From the NCBI GenBank assembly GCA_964551965.1, contig CAZKFB010000019.1, positions 1 to 21,895 on the forward strand: a DNA stretch of 21,895 nt, written 5' to 3'. Numbering within the stretch: the first letter of the stretch is position 1; the number at the start of each line of letters is the position of its first letter. Origin of the DNA: CAG-582 sp964551965 (GTDB taxonomy: Bacteria > Bacillota_I > Bacilli_A > RF39 > UBA660). Made by a program: the position numbers and the translations under genes. Shown piece by piece: positions 7,002 to 14,808 of the stretch. The notes under the pieces are model-generated. The model saw only the letters and a program-made list of their open reading frames with translations, was not told where the DNA came from and made no database searches.

Positions 7002-7124
7002 ATGAAAAGAACTTATCAACCAAATAATCGTAAAAAAGCTAAAAAACACGGATTCTTTGCACGTAAAAATACTAAAATATTAAAATCAAGAAGAGCTAAA
7101 GGACGTAAAGTTTTAAGTAAGTAA
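7002..7124 (+). CDS. rpmH: 50S ribosomal protein L34 (short form)
   Basis: L34 is a small basic protein of the large ribosomal subunit. The peptide starts MKRTYQPNNRKKAKKHGF and ends RRAKGRKVLSK, which is diagnostic. It is 40 aa, whereas most bacterial L34 are 44 aa. Aligned to Bacillus, the usual SKNGR(L/K)VL segment is shortened by four residues to TK-IL. The ATG (7002-7004) follows GGAGGTG at 6990-6996. As in nearly all bacteria it sits beside oriC and directly before rnpA. It has its own promoter and is followed by a terminator hairpin that probably attenuates but does not abolish read-through into rnpA. The TTATCAACC at the start of the coding sequence may also be a DnaA-box-like site. 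Confidence 0.96.
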   Translation: MKRTYQPNNRKKAKKHGFFARKNTKILKSRRAKGRKVLSK

Positions 7125-7128
7125 TAAG

Positions 7129-7154
7129 GTCACATTTGTGACATTTTTTTCTTT
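7129..7154 (+). terminator. terminator/attenuator after rpmH
   Basis: GTCACA (7129-7134) and TGTGAC (7137-7142) form a hairpin followed by a T-rich run. It lies 4 nt after the rpmH stop. No clear promoter is seen before rnpA, so partial read-through is likely. Confidence 0.75.
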
Positions 7155-7187
7155 TTAAATAGTTTATTAATAGAAAGAGGGGTATTC

Positions 7188-7508
7188 ATGAAAAAATATG
7201 AGATAGTAAAAGAACATAAAGATTTTGATTCTATTATAAATAATGATAAAAAAATATATAATAAATTTTGTACTATATATTATAAGGATAGTAATTATGA
7301 ATATCCAAGATTCGGAGTAGCGGTTGGAAAAAAAGTAGGTAATGCAGTTACTCGTAATAAATTAAAGAGACAAATAAGAATGATTATTACAACTAATAAA
7401 AATCTATTTAAAAATAACACAGATTATATTATAATAGTGAAAAGAAGTGCATTATTGATTGATTATCATACTTTTGAAAAATCAATAATAGACTTAATGA
7501 ATAGGTGA
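7188..7508 (+). CDS. rnpA: ribonuclease P protein component
   Basis: RnpA is the protein subunit that assists the RNase P ribozyme in cutting tRNA 5' leaders. It is 106 aa, slightly short for the family (110-120). The hallmark RNR region is VGNAVTRNKLKRQIR, preceded by RFGVAVGKKV, and the C-terminal YIIIVKRSA matches the family. The ATG is preceded by AAGAGGGG. The order rpmH-rnpA-yidC-jag is the standard arrangement beside bacterial origins. The gene ends in TGA (7506-7508), part of the evidence for the standard code, 4 nt before yidC, whose ribosome binding site AGGTGA overlaps this stop. Confidence 0.95.
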   Translation: MKKYEIVKEHKDFDSIINNDKKIYNKFCTIYYKDSNYEYPRFGVAVGKKVGNAVTRNKLKRQIRMIITTNKNLFKNNTDYIIIVKRSALLIDYHTFEKSIIDLMNR

Positions 7509-7512
7509 TTAC

Positions 7513-8448
7513 ATGAAAAAGAAAATAGTATTAATAGTATGTATCATATTATTAACAATGACTGGTTGTACTAAAACTTTAGTAGATGGAGATAAGAAGA
7601 GAGTTATAAATGAGACTACGGGACAAAGCTTAACTTCTAATATTCTTTGTTTACCGGAAGATGAAAAACTATTAGAGATATATAAAGAAAACGAAAAATA
7701 TATGAACGTTAAGTTAAGTGATTTACCAAAATGTTCAGATATGAAAGTATATGAAAATAAATCTTATAATGGATTATGGGTAGGTTTATTTGTTAGACCT
7801 CTAGCATGGTGTATCATAAAACTTGGTAAGTTTGTTGGTAATTATGGTGTATCAGTAATGATTATAGGTTTAATAATAAGACTTATAATAATGCCATTTA
7901 CTGCTAAGACAGCTAAACAATCAGAAGCAATGAAGAAGATTCAACCAGAAATGGAAAAGATAGAAAGAAAGTATGCTAATCGTACTGATCAAGATTCGAT
8001 GATGCAGAAAAGTCAAGAAACTCTAGCATTATATCAAAAATATCAAATTAATCCGATGAGTAGTTGTTTAGTATCACTAATTCAACTTCCACTATTCTTT
8101 GCTTTTCTAGAAGCTATTAATCGAGTTCCAGCAATATTTGAAAATTCGTTTTGGAAATTTCAATTAGGAACAACTCCTTTAATAGGAATAAGAGATGGTA
8201 ATTATTATTACATTATATTAATAGTTCTAATAGTATTGTTTACAGCATTATCGTTTAAGAATAGTATGTCATCAATGAGTGGATCAACTGAACAAATGAA
8301 ACAAAGTAAATATATGTTAATATTTATGACAGTATTTATTGGTATAGCTTCTGTTCAATTGCCATCAGCTATTGCTCTTTACTGGGTAGTTACTAATGCA
8401 TTTAATGTTGTACAAATGCTAGTATTAAAGAAAGTAGGTAAAAGATGA
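7513..8448 (+). CDS. yidC: membrane protein insertase YidC/SpoIIIJ, lipoprotein type
   Basis: YidC/Oxa1 insertases place small membrane proteins into the lipid bilayer, alone or with SecYEG. The N-terminus MKKKIVLIVCIILLTMTGC is a lipoprotein signal with the lipid-accepting Cys19, as in Gram-positive YidC. About five hydrophobic spans follow (roughly 88-108, 112-130, 180-200, 230-246, 275-300). The groove arginine is Arg123 in GLIIRLIIMPF. The segment after it (KQSEAMKKIQPEMEKIERKY) matches the cytoplasmic coiled hairpin. Unusual is an extracytoplasmic segment of about 65 residues before the first span, with two cysteines (Cys46, Cys74). The gene is 311 aa, longer than the 255-280 common in Bacillus. 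The stop overlaps the jag start. Sporulation-type SpoIIIJ function is possible given spoIIR nearby. Confidence 0.94.
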   Translation: MKKKIVLIVCIILLTMTGCTKTLVDGDKKRVINETTGQSLTSNILCLPEDEKLLEIYKENEKYMNVKLSDLPKCSDMKVYENKSYNGLWVGLFVRPLAWCIIKLGKFVGNYGVSVMIIGLIIRLIIMPFTAKTAKQSEAMKKIQPEMEKIERKYANRTDQDSMMQKSQETLALYQKYQINPMSSCLVSLIQLPLFFAFLEAINRVPAIFENSFWKFQLGTTPLIGIRDGNYYYIILIVLIVLFTALSFKNSMSSMSGSTEQMKQSKYMLIFMTVFIGIASVQLPSAIALYWVVTNAFNVVQMLVLKKVGKR

Positions 8449-9059
8449 TGAATTATAAAGAATATAGTGGAAAAGATGAAACTGAATTATTAAATCAAGC
8501 AAGTGAAGAATTAAATATTCCTGTAGAAAGTTTAATAGTTAAGAAAACAGTTACTAAAGGTGGATTATTAAAGAAAGATACAGTTAACTTATCCGTTGCG
8601 ACACTAGATGATGTAGTAGTTTTTGTTAAAGAGTATTTAGCTTCGATTACTAAAGATATGGGACTTGATGTATCTTTTGAATCAAAGATTAGAGATAATC
8701 AAATAACAGTTAAGATGTATTCAGATCATAATAATATATTAATTGGTCGTAATGGACAAACATTAAAAGCTTTAACTACAGTAGTAAAACAAGTAGTTTA
8801 TAATGAAATTAATGAATATCCATATTTAATATTAGATGTTGAAAATTATAAAGAAAAACAAGTTAAATACTTAGAAAGATTAGCTAAGAATATAGCTCGT
8901 GAAGTAGCTAATACTAAAAATCCAGTTGAATTAGAAAATATGAATTCATATGAAAGAAGAGTAATTCATAATATCTTAACTGATAACAAATATGTATATA
9001 CGGAAAGTGTCGGAGAAGAACCAAATAGACATGTAGTTGTTAAACCAAAAGAGGATTAG
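8445..9059 (+). CDS. jag: RNA-binding protein Jag/KhpB
   Basis: Jag (KhpB, also called SpoIIIJ-associated protein) is a cytoplasmic RNA-binding protein linked to cell elongation and division control in Gram-positives. Domains in order: Jag-N at about 1-52 (KDETELLNQASEELN, then GGLLKKDTVNL), a KH domain around 75-140 with the GxxG loop GRNG (101-104), and an R3H domain near 145-200 with Arg171 and His175 in SYERRVIHNIL. It is 204 aa, typical. Two consecutive ATG codons overlap the yidC stop, so translation is coupled with the insertase, the conserved pairing. Its stop codon lies in the loop of the downstream terminator. Confidence 0.94.
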   Translation: MMNYKEYSGKDETELLNQASEELNIPVESLIVKKTVTKGGLLKKDTVNLSVATLDDVVVFVKEYLASITKDMGLDVSFESKIRDNQITVKMYSDHNNILIGRNGQTLKALTTVVKQVVYNEINEYPYLILDVENYKEKQVKYLERLAKNIAREVANTKNPVELENMNSYERRVIHNILTDNKYVYTESVGEEPNRHVVVKPKED

Positions 9060-9071
9060 TCCTCTTTTTTT
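9048..9071 (+). terminator. intrinsic terminator of the rnpA-yidC-jag unit
   Basis: AAAGAGGA (9048-9055) pairs with TCCTCTTT (9060-9067) around a TTAG loop and runs into further T. The jag stop codon TAG (9057-9059) is the loop itself, so the last codons of jag form the left arm. Confidence 0.85.
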
Positions 9072-9090
9072 ATTATTCAATTAAAAAATG

Positions 9091-9099
9091 TGCTATAAT
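9091..9099 (+). promoter_or_regulatory. extended -10 promoter of mnmE
   Basis: TGCTATAAT is a TGn-extended, perfect -10, 26 nt before the mnmE ATG. The place of a -35 falls in the T run of the jag terminator and shows no good match. Confidence 0.6.
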
Positions 9100-9124
9100 A
9101 CACACGGAGAAAGGGATATACCTT

Positions 9125-10480
9125 ATGAATGAGAATATATGTGCAATATCTACTTCTTTAGGAGTAGGAGCAATTTCTATTGTTAGAACGAGCGGTACTG
9201 ATGTTGTAAGTATTGTTAATAAGATATTTAAAGGTGATGATCTAACTAAAGTTAATACTCATACTATAAACTATGGATTTATTCATGATAATGGAGAATT
9301 AATTGATGAAGTATTAGTTATGGTAATGCGTGCCCCTAAGACTTTCACAATGGAAGATGTTGTTGAGATTAACTGCCATGGGGGGATTGCAACAACTAAT
9401 AAAGTATTAGAATTACTTATAACTAATGGTTGTCGATTAGCTGAAAGAGGAGAATTTACAAGACGTGCTTATCTTAATGGAAGAATAGATTTAGTTGAAG
9501 CTGAAGGTATAAATGATTTAATATTATCCGATACTGATGCTTCAAGGAGTTTTGCGGTATCTAGACTAGTTGGTAATTTATCGAAGAAAATTGAAGATAA
9601 TAGAAGTATATTGGTTGGATTACAAGCAAGATTAGAAGTTAATTTTGATTATCCAGAAGAAACTGATGCTGAAGATATGACCCATTCTATTGTAATATCT
9701 GAACTTAAGAAAATTGAGAGTTCTTTAGAAGATTTATTATCTAGTGCTAAAGAAGGAAAAATAATAAAAGATGGCATTAATGTTGCTATTATTGGAAGAC
9801 CTAATGTAGGTAAGAGTAGTATCTTAAATCATTTATTAGATGAAAAGAAAGCAATTGTTACTGATATTGCGGGTACGACAAGAGACATAGTTGAAGGATC
9901 TATTACTTTAGATGGAATTAAACTTAATCTAATAGATACGGCAGGAATAAGGGAAACAAATGATGTAGTAGAAAAAATTGGCGTAGATAAAAGTAAAGAA
10001 GAAGCCGAAAATGCTGATTTAATAATACTTGTTTTAAATAATAATGAAGAATTAACTAAAGAAGATCTAGATTTATTAAATATCAATAATAATGTTAATA
10101 AAATTATATTTATTAACAAATGTGATCTAGATAGTAAAATAAATGAAGAAGAACTAAAAGATTACATAATTGTTCATGGCAATACCATAGATGCAAACGG
10201 ATTAGATAAATTAAAGAATAAAATTAAAGAAATGTTTAATTTAAATAAGATAAAATCAAGTGACTTTAACTATTTATCGAATGCAAGACAAATAGCATTA
10301 GTTAGGGAGTCTTTAGAATCAATTAAAAATGCTATTGAATCAGCACAAAATGAAGTTCCTTTAGAAATGATAGCACAAGATATAAGTGATGCATACAGTA
10401 CTTTAGGCGAAATAATTGGTTCAACTTATAAAGATGAATTATTAGATGAATTATTCTCAAAATTTTGTTTAGGGAAGTAG
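9125..10480 (+). CDS. mnmE: tRNA modification GTPase MnmE
   Basis: MnmE, with MnmG, adds the carboxymethylaminomethyl-type group to U34 of tRNAs reading NNA/NNG codons. It is 451 aa, normal length. The N-terminal folate-binding domain (about 1-120) opens NENICAISTSLGVGAISIVR. The helical domain is interrupted by the GTPase domain, with G1 GRPNVGKS (224-231), TTRD (251-254), DTAG (271-274) and NKCD (about 337-340). The C-terminus is FCLGK with catalytic Cys448 (usually FC[IV]GK). The start has AAAGGG upstream. It is the first gene after the jag terminator and begins the mnmE-GNAT-mnmG-rsmG cluster. Identity is secure. Confidence 0.97.
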   Translation: MNENICAISTSLGVGAISIVRTSGTDVVSIVNKIFKGDDLTKVNTHTINYGFIHDNGELIDEVLVMVMRAPKTFTMEDVVEINCHGGIATTNKVLELLITNGCRLAERGEFTRRAYLNGRIDLVEAEGINDLILSDTDASRSFAVSRLVGNLSKKIEDNRSILVGLQARLEVNFDYPEETDAEDMTHSIVISELKKIESSLEDLLSSAKEGKIIKDGINVAIIGRPNVGKSSILNHLLDEKKAIVTDIAGTTRDIVEGSITLDGIKLNLIDTAGIRETNDVVEKIGVDKSKEEAENADLIILVLNNNEELTKEDLDLLNINNNVNKIIFINKCDLDSKINEEELKDYIIVHGNTIDANGLDKLKNKIKEMFNLNKIKSSDFNYLSNARQIALVRESLESIKNAIESAQNEVPLEMIAQDISDAYSTLGEIIGSTYKDELLDELFSKFCLGK

Positions 10481-10486
10481 GTAAAT

Positions 10487-11017
10487 ATGATAAGACTAGC
10501 AACAAAAGAAGATTTGAATGAGATATGTGATTTATTTGCTTCAATCAAAAAGGAATTGGCAATGGAGAACAATCCTCAATGGGGAGCCTCGATTGAACAA
10601 TATCCATATCTAAATGAATACTTTATTGATTACCCAAACCGTCAAATAATCGAAGAAGATATTAATAATAAAGAATTATATATGTATGAGGAAGATAAAA
10701 TAATTAAGGGTATAATCACGATATGTAAGGATAATGGAGAATATGAAGGTATTGTTGAAACAAGCAATAAGAAATCTATTATTATCCATCGATTAGCAAT
10801 ACCTGAGAATTATCGAAAATTAGGGTTAGCTCAAAAACTAATTTCTTATGCTGAGAATAAAGCAAAAGAAGATAAAATATCTATTATTAAAGCAGATACG
10901 GAAGTAAGTAATGTTAAGATGAATAATTTATTTAATAAACTGGGATTTAAAGTAAAAGGTAATTTTTCATATGATGATTATCCCGGCAAATATATATATT
11001 ATGAAAAGGAAATATAG
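10487..11017 (+). CDS. GNAT-family N-acetyltransferase, substrate unknown
   Basis: GNAT enzymes move an acetyl group from acetyl-CoA to an amine. The start MIRLATKEDLNEICDLF is typical, and the acetyl-CoA site (motif A) is RLAIPENYRKLGLAQKLI at about 102-119, with the Q/RxxGxA-type turn RKLGLA. A later NVKMNNLFNKLGFKVKG (142-158) is the usual motif B. At 176 aa it is a complete single domain. It starts 6 nt after the mnmE stop and ends 21 nt before mnmG, so it is surely cotranscribed with these tRNA-modification genes. It is not a standard member of that cluster. It is not recognisably RimI, and nothing in the sequence names the substrate. Confidence 0.85.
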   Translation: MIRLATKEDLNEICDLFASIKKELAMENNPQWGASIEQYPYLNEYFIDYPNRQIIEEDINNKELYMYEEDKIIKGIITICKDNGEYEGIVETSNKKSIIIHRLAIPENYRKLGLAQKLISYAENKAKEDKISIIKADTEVSNVKMNNLFNKLGFKVKGNFSYDDYPGKYIYYEKEI

Positions 11018-11038
11018 ACACTTAAGGAAGTGATAAAC

Positions 11039-12910
11039 ATGAAATATGACATAATTGTTGTAGGTGGAGGACATGCAGGATGTGAAGCTGCAAATGCGGC
11101 AGCTAAACAGGGGTTTAAAACAGCATTAATTACATCTAATATAAAGAATATTGCTGATATGCCTTGTAATCCTAGCATTGGTGGAACAGCTAAAGGTATA
11201 GTTGTAAGAGAAATTGATGCAATGGGTGGTCTTATGGGTCGTATTGCTGATATTTCACACTTACAAATTAAAATGCTTAATTCCGGTAAAGGACCTGCCG
11301 TTAAAAGTTTAAGAGCTCAAGGAGATAAGATAACTTATCCTAAAAATATGATTGCAGCTCTAAAAGAAATAGAAACATTAGATATAGTAGAAGCAATGGT
11401 TGAAGACTTAATTGTTGAAGATAGTACTATTAAAGGAATAATTACTGCTAATGGGGAAAAATATCTATGTGATGCCCTTATTTTAACAACCGGAACTTAT
11501 TTAAAGAGTAAAATACTTGTTGGTTCAACTTCGAAAGCAGAAGGACCTCACGGAGAAGAATCTAGTAAACATTTATCTGATAAATTAAGAGATTTAGGAT
11601 TTAAAATACTAAGATTAAAGACAGGAACACCTCAAAGACTAGATCCGGATACAGTAGATTATTCAGTATTAACGGAAGAGTTAGGAGATGATACTCCATG
11701 GACTTTCTCTTTTGATAATCCTCCTTCATACGATATTGAAAATCAAAGAAAGTGTTATCTAGTTTATACAAATGAAGAAACTCATCGTATAATTAGAGAA
11801 AATCTAACTAAATCAGCTATGTATGGTGGGTATGCTGAAGGTATTGGTCCGCGTTACTGTCCATCAATTGAAGATAAAGTAGTAAGATTTGCTGATAAAG
11901 AAAGACATCAATTATTCTTAGAACCAGAAAGTGATTTCTATCCTGATCTTTATTTACAAGGATTCTCAACATCAATGCCAATAGATGTCCAAGATAAAAT
12001 GGTTCATAGCTTAAAGGGATTAGAACATGTTAAAATACTTAAATATGCTTATGCCATTGAATATGATGCCATCGATCCATTACAAATGCAGCCATCACTA
12101 GAATCAAAGATTATTAAAAATCTTTATACAGCCGGCCAAATAAATGGTACGAGTGGATATGAAGAAGCTGCCGGACAAGGTTTAATTGCTGGTATTAATG
12201 CTGGATTAAAATTAAAGGGAAAAGATCCATTAATATTAAAGAGAAACGAATCATACATAGGTGTTTTAATTGATGATCTTGTAACTAAAGGAACAAAAGA
12301 ACCTTATAGATTATTAACATCTAGAGCAGAATATAGACTTATCTTAAGACATGACAATGCCGATTTAAGATTAAGACAATATGGCTATGATGTTGGTCTA
12401 ATAAGTGAAGAACAATTAGCAAGACTAAATAAAAAGAAAAGTGATATTGAAGCTTTAACTGAAGAATTAAAGAGTATTAAAGTATCAAAGAATAACATGA
12501 ATGATTCTCTAAAAGAAGTATTAACAGAACCATTAACGAATGGATATACACTTTATAACTTATTAAAAAGACCGGAAGTAAAGATAGATAATTTAGTAGA
12601 TTATTTGCATAATGAATATACTAAAGAAGTACTTGATATTGTAGAAATAGCTGTTAAATACGAAGGATATATAGCAAAAACAAATAGAGAAGTAGAAAAA
12701 CTATTAAAACTTGAAGATAAGAAGATACCTAAAGATATCGATTATGACAAAGTAACTAATATCGCAAGTGAAGCAAGACAAAAACTTAAAACTGTAAGAC
12801 CCGAAACTATTGCTCAAGCAACTCGTATAAGTGGAGTAAATCCAGCAGATATATCTATTCTTTCCGTTTATTTAAAAAAAGAATATAGTAAGGATAGTAA
12901 ACATGAATAA
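11039..12910 (+). CDS. mnmG: tRNA uridine-5-carboxymethylaminomethyl(34) synthesis FAD enzyme MnmG
   Basis: MnmG (GidA) is the FAD- and methylene-folate-dependent partner of MnmE in wobble uridine modification. The start chosen is ATG 11039 (MKYDIIVVGGGHAGCEAA), 623 aa, the usual size. AAGGA (11024-11028) is 10 nt upstream, while an in-frame GTG at 11030 is too close to it. The dinucleotide-binding GGGHAG is at residues 9-14. Conserved stretches include DMPCNPSIGGTAKG, LKTGTPQRLD, RYCPSIEDK, QINGTSGYEEAAGQGL and TSRAEYRLILRHDNAD. The C-terminal helical domain ends with PADISILSVYLKK. rsmG overlaps its 3' end by 8 nt. Very secure. Confidence 0.97.
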   Translation: MKYDIIVVGGGHAGCEAANAAAKQGFKTALITSNIKNIADMPCNPSIGGTAKGIVVREIDAMGGLMGRIADISHLQIKMLNSGKGPAVKSLRAQGDKITYPKNMIAALKEIETLDIVEAMVEDLIVEDSTIKGIITANGEKYLCDALILTTGTYLKSKILVGSTSKAEGPHGEESSKHLSDKLRDLGFKILRLKTGTPQRLDPDTVDYSVLTEELGDDTPWTFSFDNPPSYDIENQRKCYLVYTNEETHRIIRENLTKSAMYGGYAEGIGPRYCPSIEDKVVRFADKERHQLFLEPESDFYPDLYLQGFSTSMPIDVQDKMVHSLKGLEHVKILKYAYAIEYDAIDPLQMQPSLESKIIKNLYTAGQINGTSGYEEAAGQGLIAGINAGLKLKGKDPLILKRNESYIGVLIDDLVTKGTKEPYRLLTSRAEYRLILRHDNADLRLRQYGYDVGLISEEQLARLNKKKSDIEALTEELKSIKVSKNNMNDSLKEVLTEPLTNGYTLYNLLKRPEVKIDNLVDYLHNEYTKEVLDIVEIAVKYEGYIAKTNREVEKLLKLEDKKIPKDIDYDKVTNIASEARQKLKTVRPETIAQATRISGVNPADISILSVYLKKEYSKDSKHE

Positions 12911-13625
12911 AGATACATTTTTAAGAGAATTAGAAAAATTAAATATCAATATTGATGATAATAAAATAGACATGTTAGATAAATATGCTGAATTCTTAAT
13001 TGAATATAATAAACATACTAATCTAACGGCTATAACAGATCTAAATGATATCTATTTAAAACATTTTTATGATTCCCTTACAATAATAAGAGATATAGAT
13101 TTAAATAAGATTGATTCTATGATTGATGTTGGAACAGGAGCTGGATTTCCTGGCATGGTTCTAAAAATAATATTTTCTCATCTAAAAGTAACTTTATTAG
13201 ATTCTAATAATAAGAAAACTAAATTCTTAAGTGAATTAGTTGGTATACTTAATCTCGATAATGTTTCAATTATTAATGAGAGATCGGAAGACTATGCAAG
13301 AAAGAACTTAGATAGTTATGATCTAGTAACTTCAAGAGCTGTAACAACACTTCCTGCACTTGTCGAACTATGTTTACCTTTAGTTAAAGAAAATGGCTAC
13401 TTTATTCCTCTAAAAGGTGATGCTAAAGAAGAAATAAGTGTATCTTCAAATATAATTAAGAAACTTAATGGTAGTATTGAATCAATAGATGAATTTAATC
13501 TTCCGATTGAAAATGCTAAAAGAACAATTATTAAAATAAAGAAAGTTGGATTAACACCTAAAGGTTATCCGCGAAATTATGCATCTATTAAAAAGGATGT
13601 TGAAAAAATACTCAAAATAAAGTAA
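12903..13625 (+). CDS. rsmG: 16S rRNA (guanine527-N7)-methyltransferase RsmG
   Basis: RsmG (GidB) methylates G527 of 16S rRNA with S-adenosylmethionine; its loss is known to give low-level streptomycin resistance in many bacteria. It is 240 aa, a normal length. The SAM-binding motif is DVGTGAGFPG (75-84), preceded by NLTAITD and HFYDSLT, both family signatures. The later VTSRAVTTLP and the KKVG...YPRNYASIKK C-terminus also fit. The gene overlaps mnmG by 8 nt, the usual gidA-gidB pairing, and is followed by noc after 42 nt without a clear terminator. Confidence 0.96.
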   Translation: MNKDTFLRELEKLNINIDDNKIDMLDKYAEFLIEYNKHTNLTAITDLNDIYLKHFYDSLTIIRDIDLNKIDSMIDVGTGAGFPGMVLKIIFSHLKVTLLDSNNKKTKFLSELVGILNLDNVSIINERSEDYARKNLDSYDLVTSRAVTTLPALVELCLPLVKENGYFIPLKGDAKEEISVSSNIIKKLNGSIESIDEFNLPIENAKRTIIKIKKVGLTPKGYPRNYASIKKDVEKILKIK

Positions 13626-13628
13626 TAT
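13600..13628 (+). promoter_or_regulatory. weak promoter candidate for noc
   Basis: TTGAAA (13600-13605) and TAATAT (13623-13628, 4 of 6) are 17 nt apart, straddling the end of rsmG. No terminator separates rsmG from noc, so noc may also be read from upstream. Confidence 0.3.
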
Positions 13629-13667
13629 TAATAATAGATAGATAAGATAAATAAAGGGGCAAAAAAT

Positions 13668-14765
13668 ATGAAAATGGAGTCAACAATTCGTTTAATTAAT
13701 GTGGATAGTATTATTCCTAATCGTTTTCAACCACGATTAACATTTGATGAAACAGGTTTAAATGAACTTGCTGATTCTATTCGTGAACATGGTATAATCC
13801 AACCTTTAGTACTTAGAAGATTAGGTGAAAAATATGAAATAATTGCTGGTGAAAGAAGATACAAAGCCGCAGTTATGATTGGTCTTACGGCCGTACCAGC
13901 AATAATAACTGATCTTGACGACAATGAATCAGCCGAAGTTGCAATTGTTGAAAATACAGCAAGAAAGAGCATGTCACCAATCGAAGAAGCTCGTTCTTAT
14001 AAAAAATTACTTGATCGTAATTACATAACACAAGATCAATTAGCAAAAAGACTTGGAACAAGCCAAGCAAATATAGCAAATAAGGTAAGACTATTAAATC
14101 TTGATGCGTCTGTTCAAGATGCCTTACTTAAAGATAAAATAAGTGAAAGACATGCAAGAAGTCTTTTAAGAGTCACTGACAAAATGAAACAAGTTGAATT
14201 ATTAAATCGTGTAATTCAAGAAAAAATGCCAGTAAGAGTTCTTGAAGAGGAAATAGATAAAGTACTTGGAACATATACTAAGAATCAATCAGCTATAGGC
14301 AATATTACAACAAATAGAAATGATATAGATATTAATAATATCATGAATAATGCTGTTGATATTACAACTAATGAACCAATATATCAATATGTTAATCCAA
14401 AAGAACAAATGCAAAAGAAAAGAGATTCATTATTCTTTAATAATCTAGAAAATGAATCAGTTAATATGAATACGACTGACAATCTAGGATTTAATCCATT
14501 TGAAAGGAAAAATCCTACTGATGATGATAATGACTTCGATATCTTAAATTTAGAAGAGGATAAAGAAGAAATAAAAATCGAAGAAGAAGATGTTGGTGAA
14601 CAAAGTAATAAAGAGATTATAATTGAAGTACCTGAAGATGTAATAACTAACATAAAATCAATTATTACGGCTTCCGTACAAAAAGGTCTTTGCGTTACTT
14701 CAGAAGAATTTGATTTTGACAATATTTATCAAATGATAATAAGAGTAGAGAAAAATAACAAATAA
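13668..14765 (+). CDS. noc: nucleoid occlusion protein Noc (ParB/Spo0J family), no membrane helix
   Basis: Noc is a ParB-like CTP-dependent DNA clamp that keeps the division septum off the nucleoid. Assignment to Noc over Spo0J rests on KISERHARSLL (157-167; Noc has KITERHARAL), the HTH SQANIANKVRLLNL, the C-terminal dimer segment around VQKGLCVTSEEFDFDNIYQMIIRV (337-360), and position after rsmG. The ParB core has PNRFQPR (17-23), GERR (61-64) and ENTAR (95-99; usually ENLQR). It is 365 aa against about 283 in B. subtilis. The excess is an Asn-rich then acidic linker at about 201-320. The N-terminal amphipathic membrane helix of Bacillus Noc is absent: the core starts at once, and no in-frame start exists back to a TAG at 13635. 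AAAGGGG at 13653-13659 supports this ATG. No parA/soj gene is adjacent. Confidence 0.88.
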   Translation: MKMESTIRLINVDSIIPNRFQPRLTFDETGLNELADSIREHGIIQPLVLRRLGEKYEIIAGERRYKAAVMIGLTAVPAIITDLDDNESAEVAIVENTARKSMSPIEEARSYKKLLDRNYITQDQLAKRLGTSQANIANKVRLLNLDASVQDALLKDKISERHARSLLRVTDKMKQVELLNRVIQEKMPVRVLEEEIDKVLGTYTKNQSAIGNITTNRNDIDINNIMNNAVDITTNEPIYQYVNPKEQMQKKRDSLFFNNLENESVNMNTTDNLGFNPFERKNPTDDDNDFDILNLEEDKEEIKIEEEDVGEQSNKEIIIEVPEDVITNIKSIITASVQKGLCVTSEEFDFDNIYQMIIRVEKNNK

Positions 14766-14793
14766 AAAAAGCATTAATAAAAATGCTTTTTTT
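14764..14793. terminator. bidirectional terminator between noc and the DUF5684-like gene
   Basis: GCATT (14771-14775) pairs with AATGC (14782-14786), flanked by seven A on the left and seven T on the right. It can stop transcription from noc on the plus strand and from the convergent membrane-protein gene on the minus strand. It begins within the noc stop codon. Confidence 0.85.
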
Positions 14794-14808
14794 GATTGTT
14801 TATGATTA

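Noticed and set aside
7002..8448. Mycoplasma genetic code (TGA as Trp)
   Set aside because: rnpA and yidC end at TGA at the expected protein lengths, and Trp is encoded by TGG throughout.
9829..10119. Antisense open frames inside mnmE, noc, gyrB, dnaN, prmC and murA
   Set aside because: They are shadows of well-supported genes on the other strand, with no ribosome binding sites or recognisable motifs.
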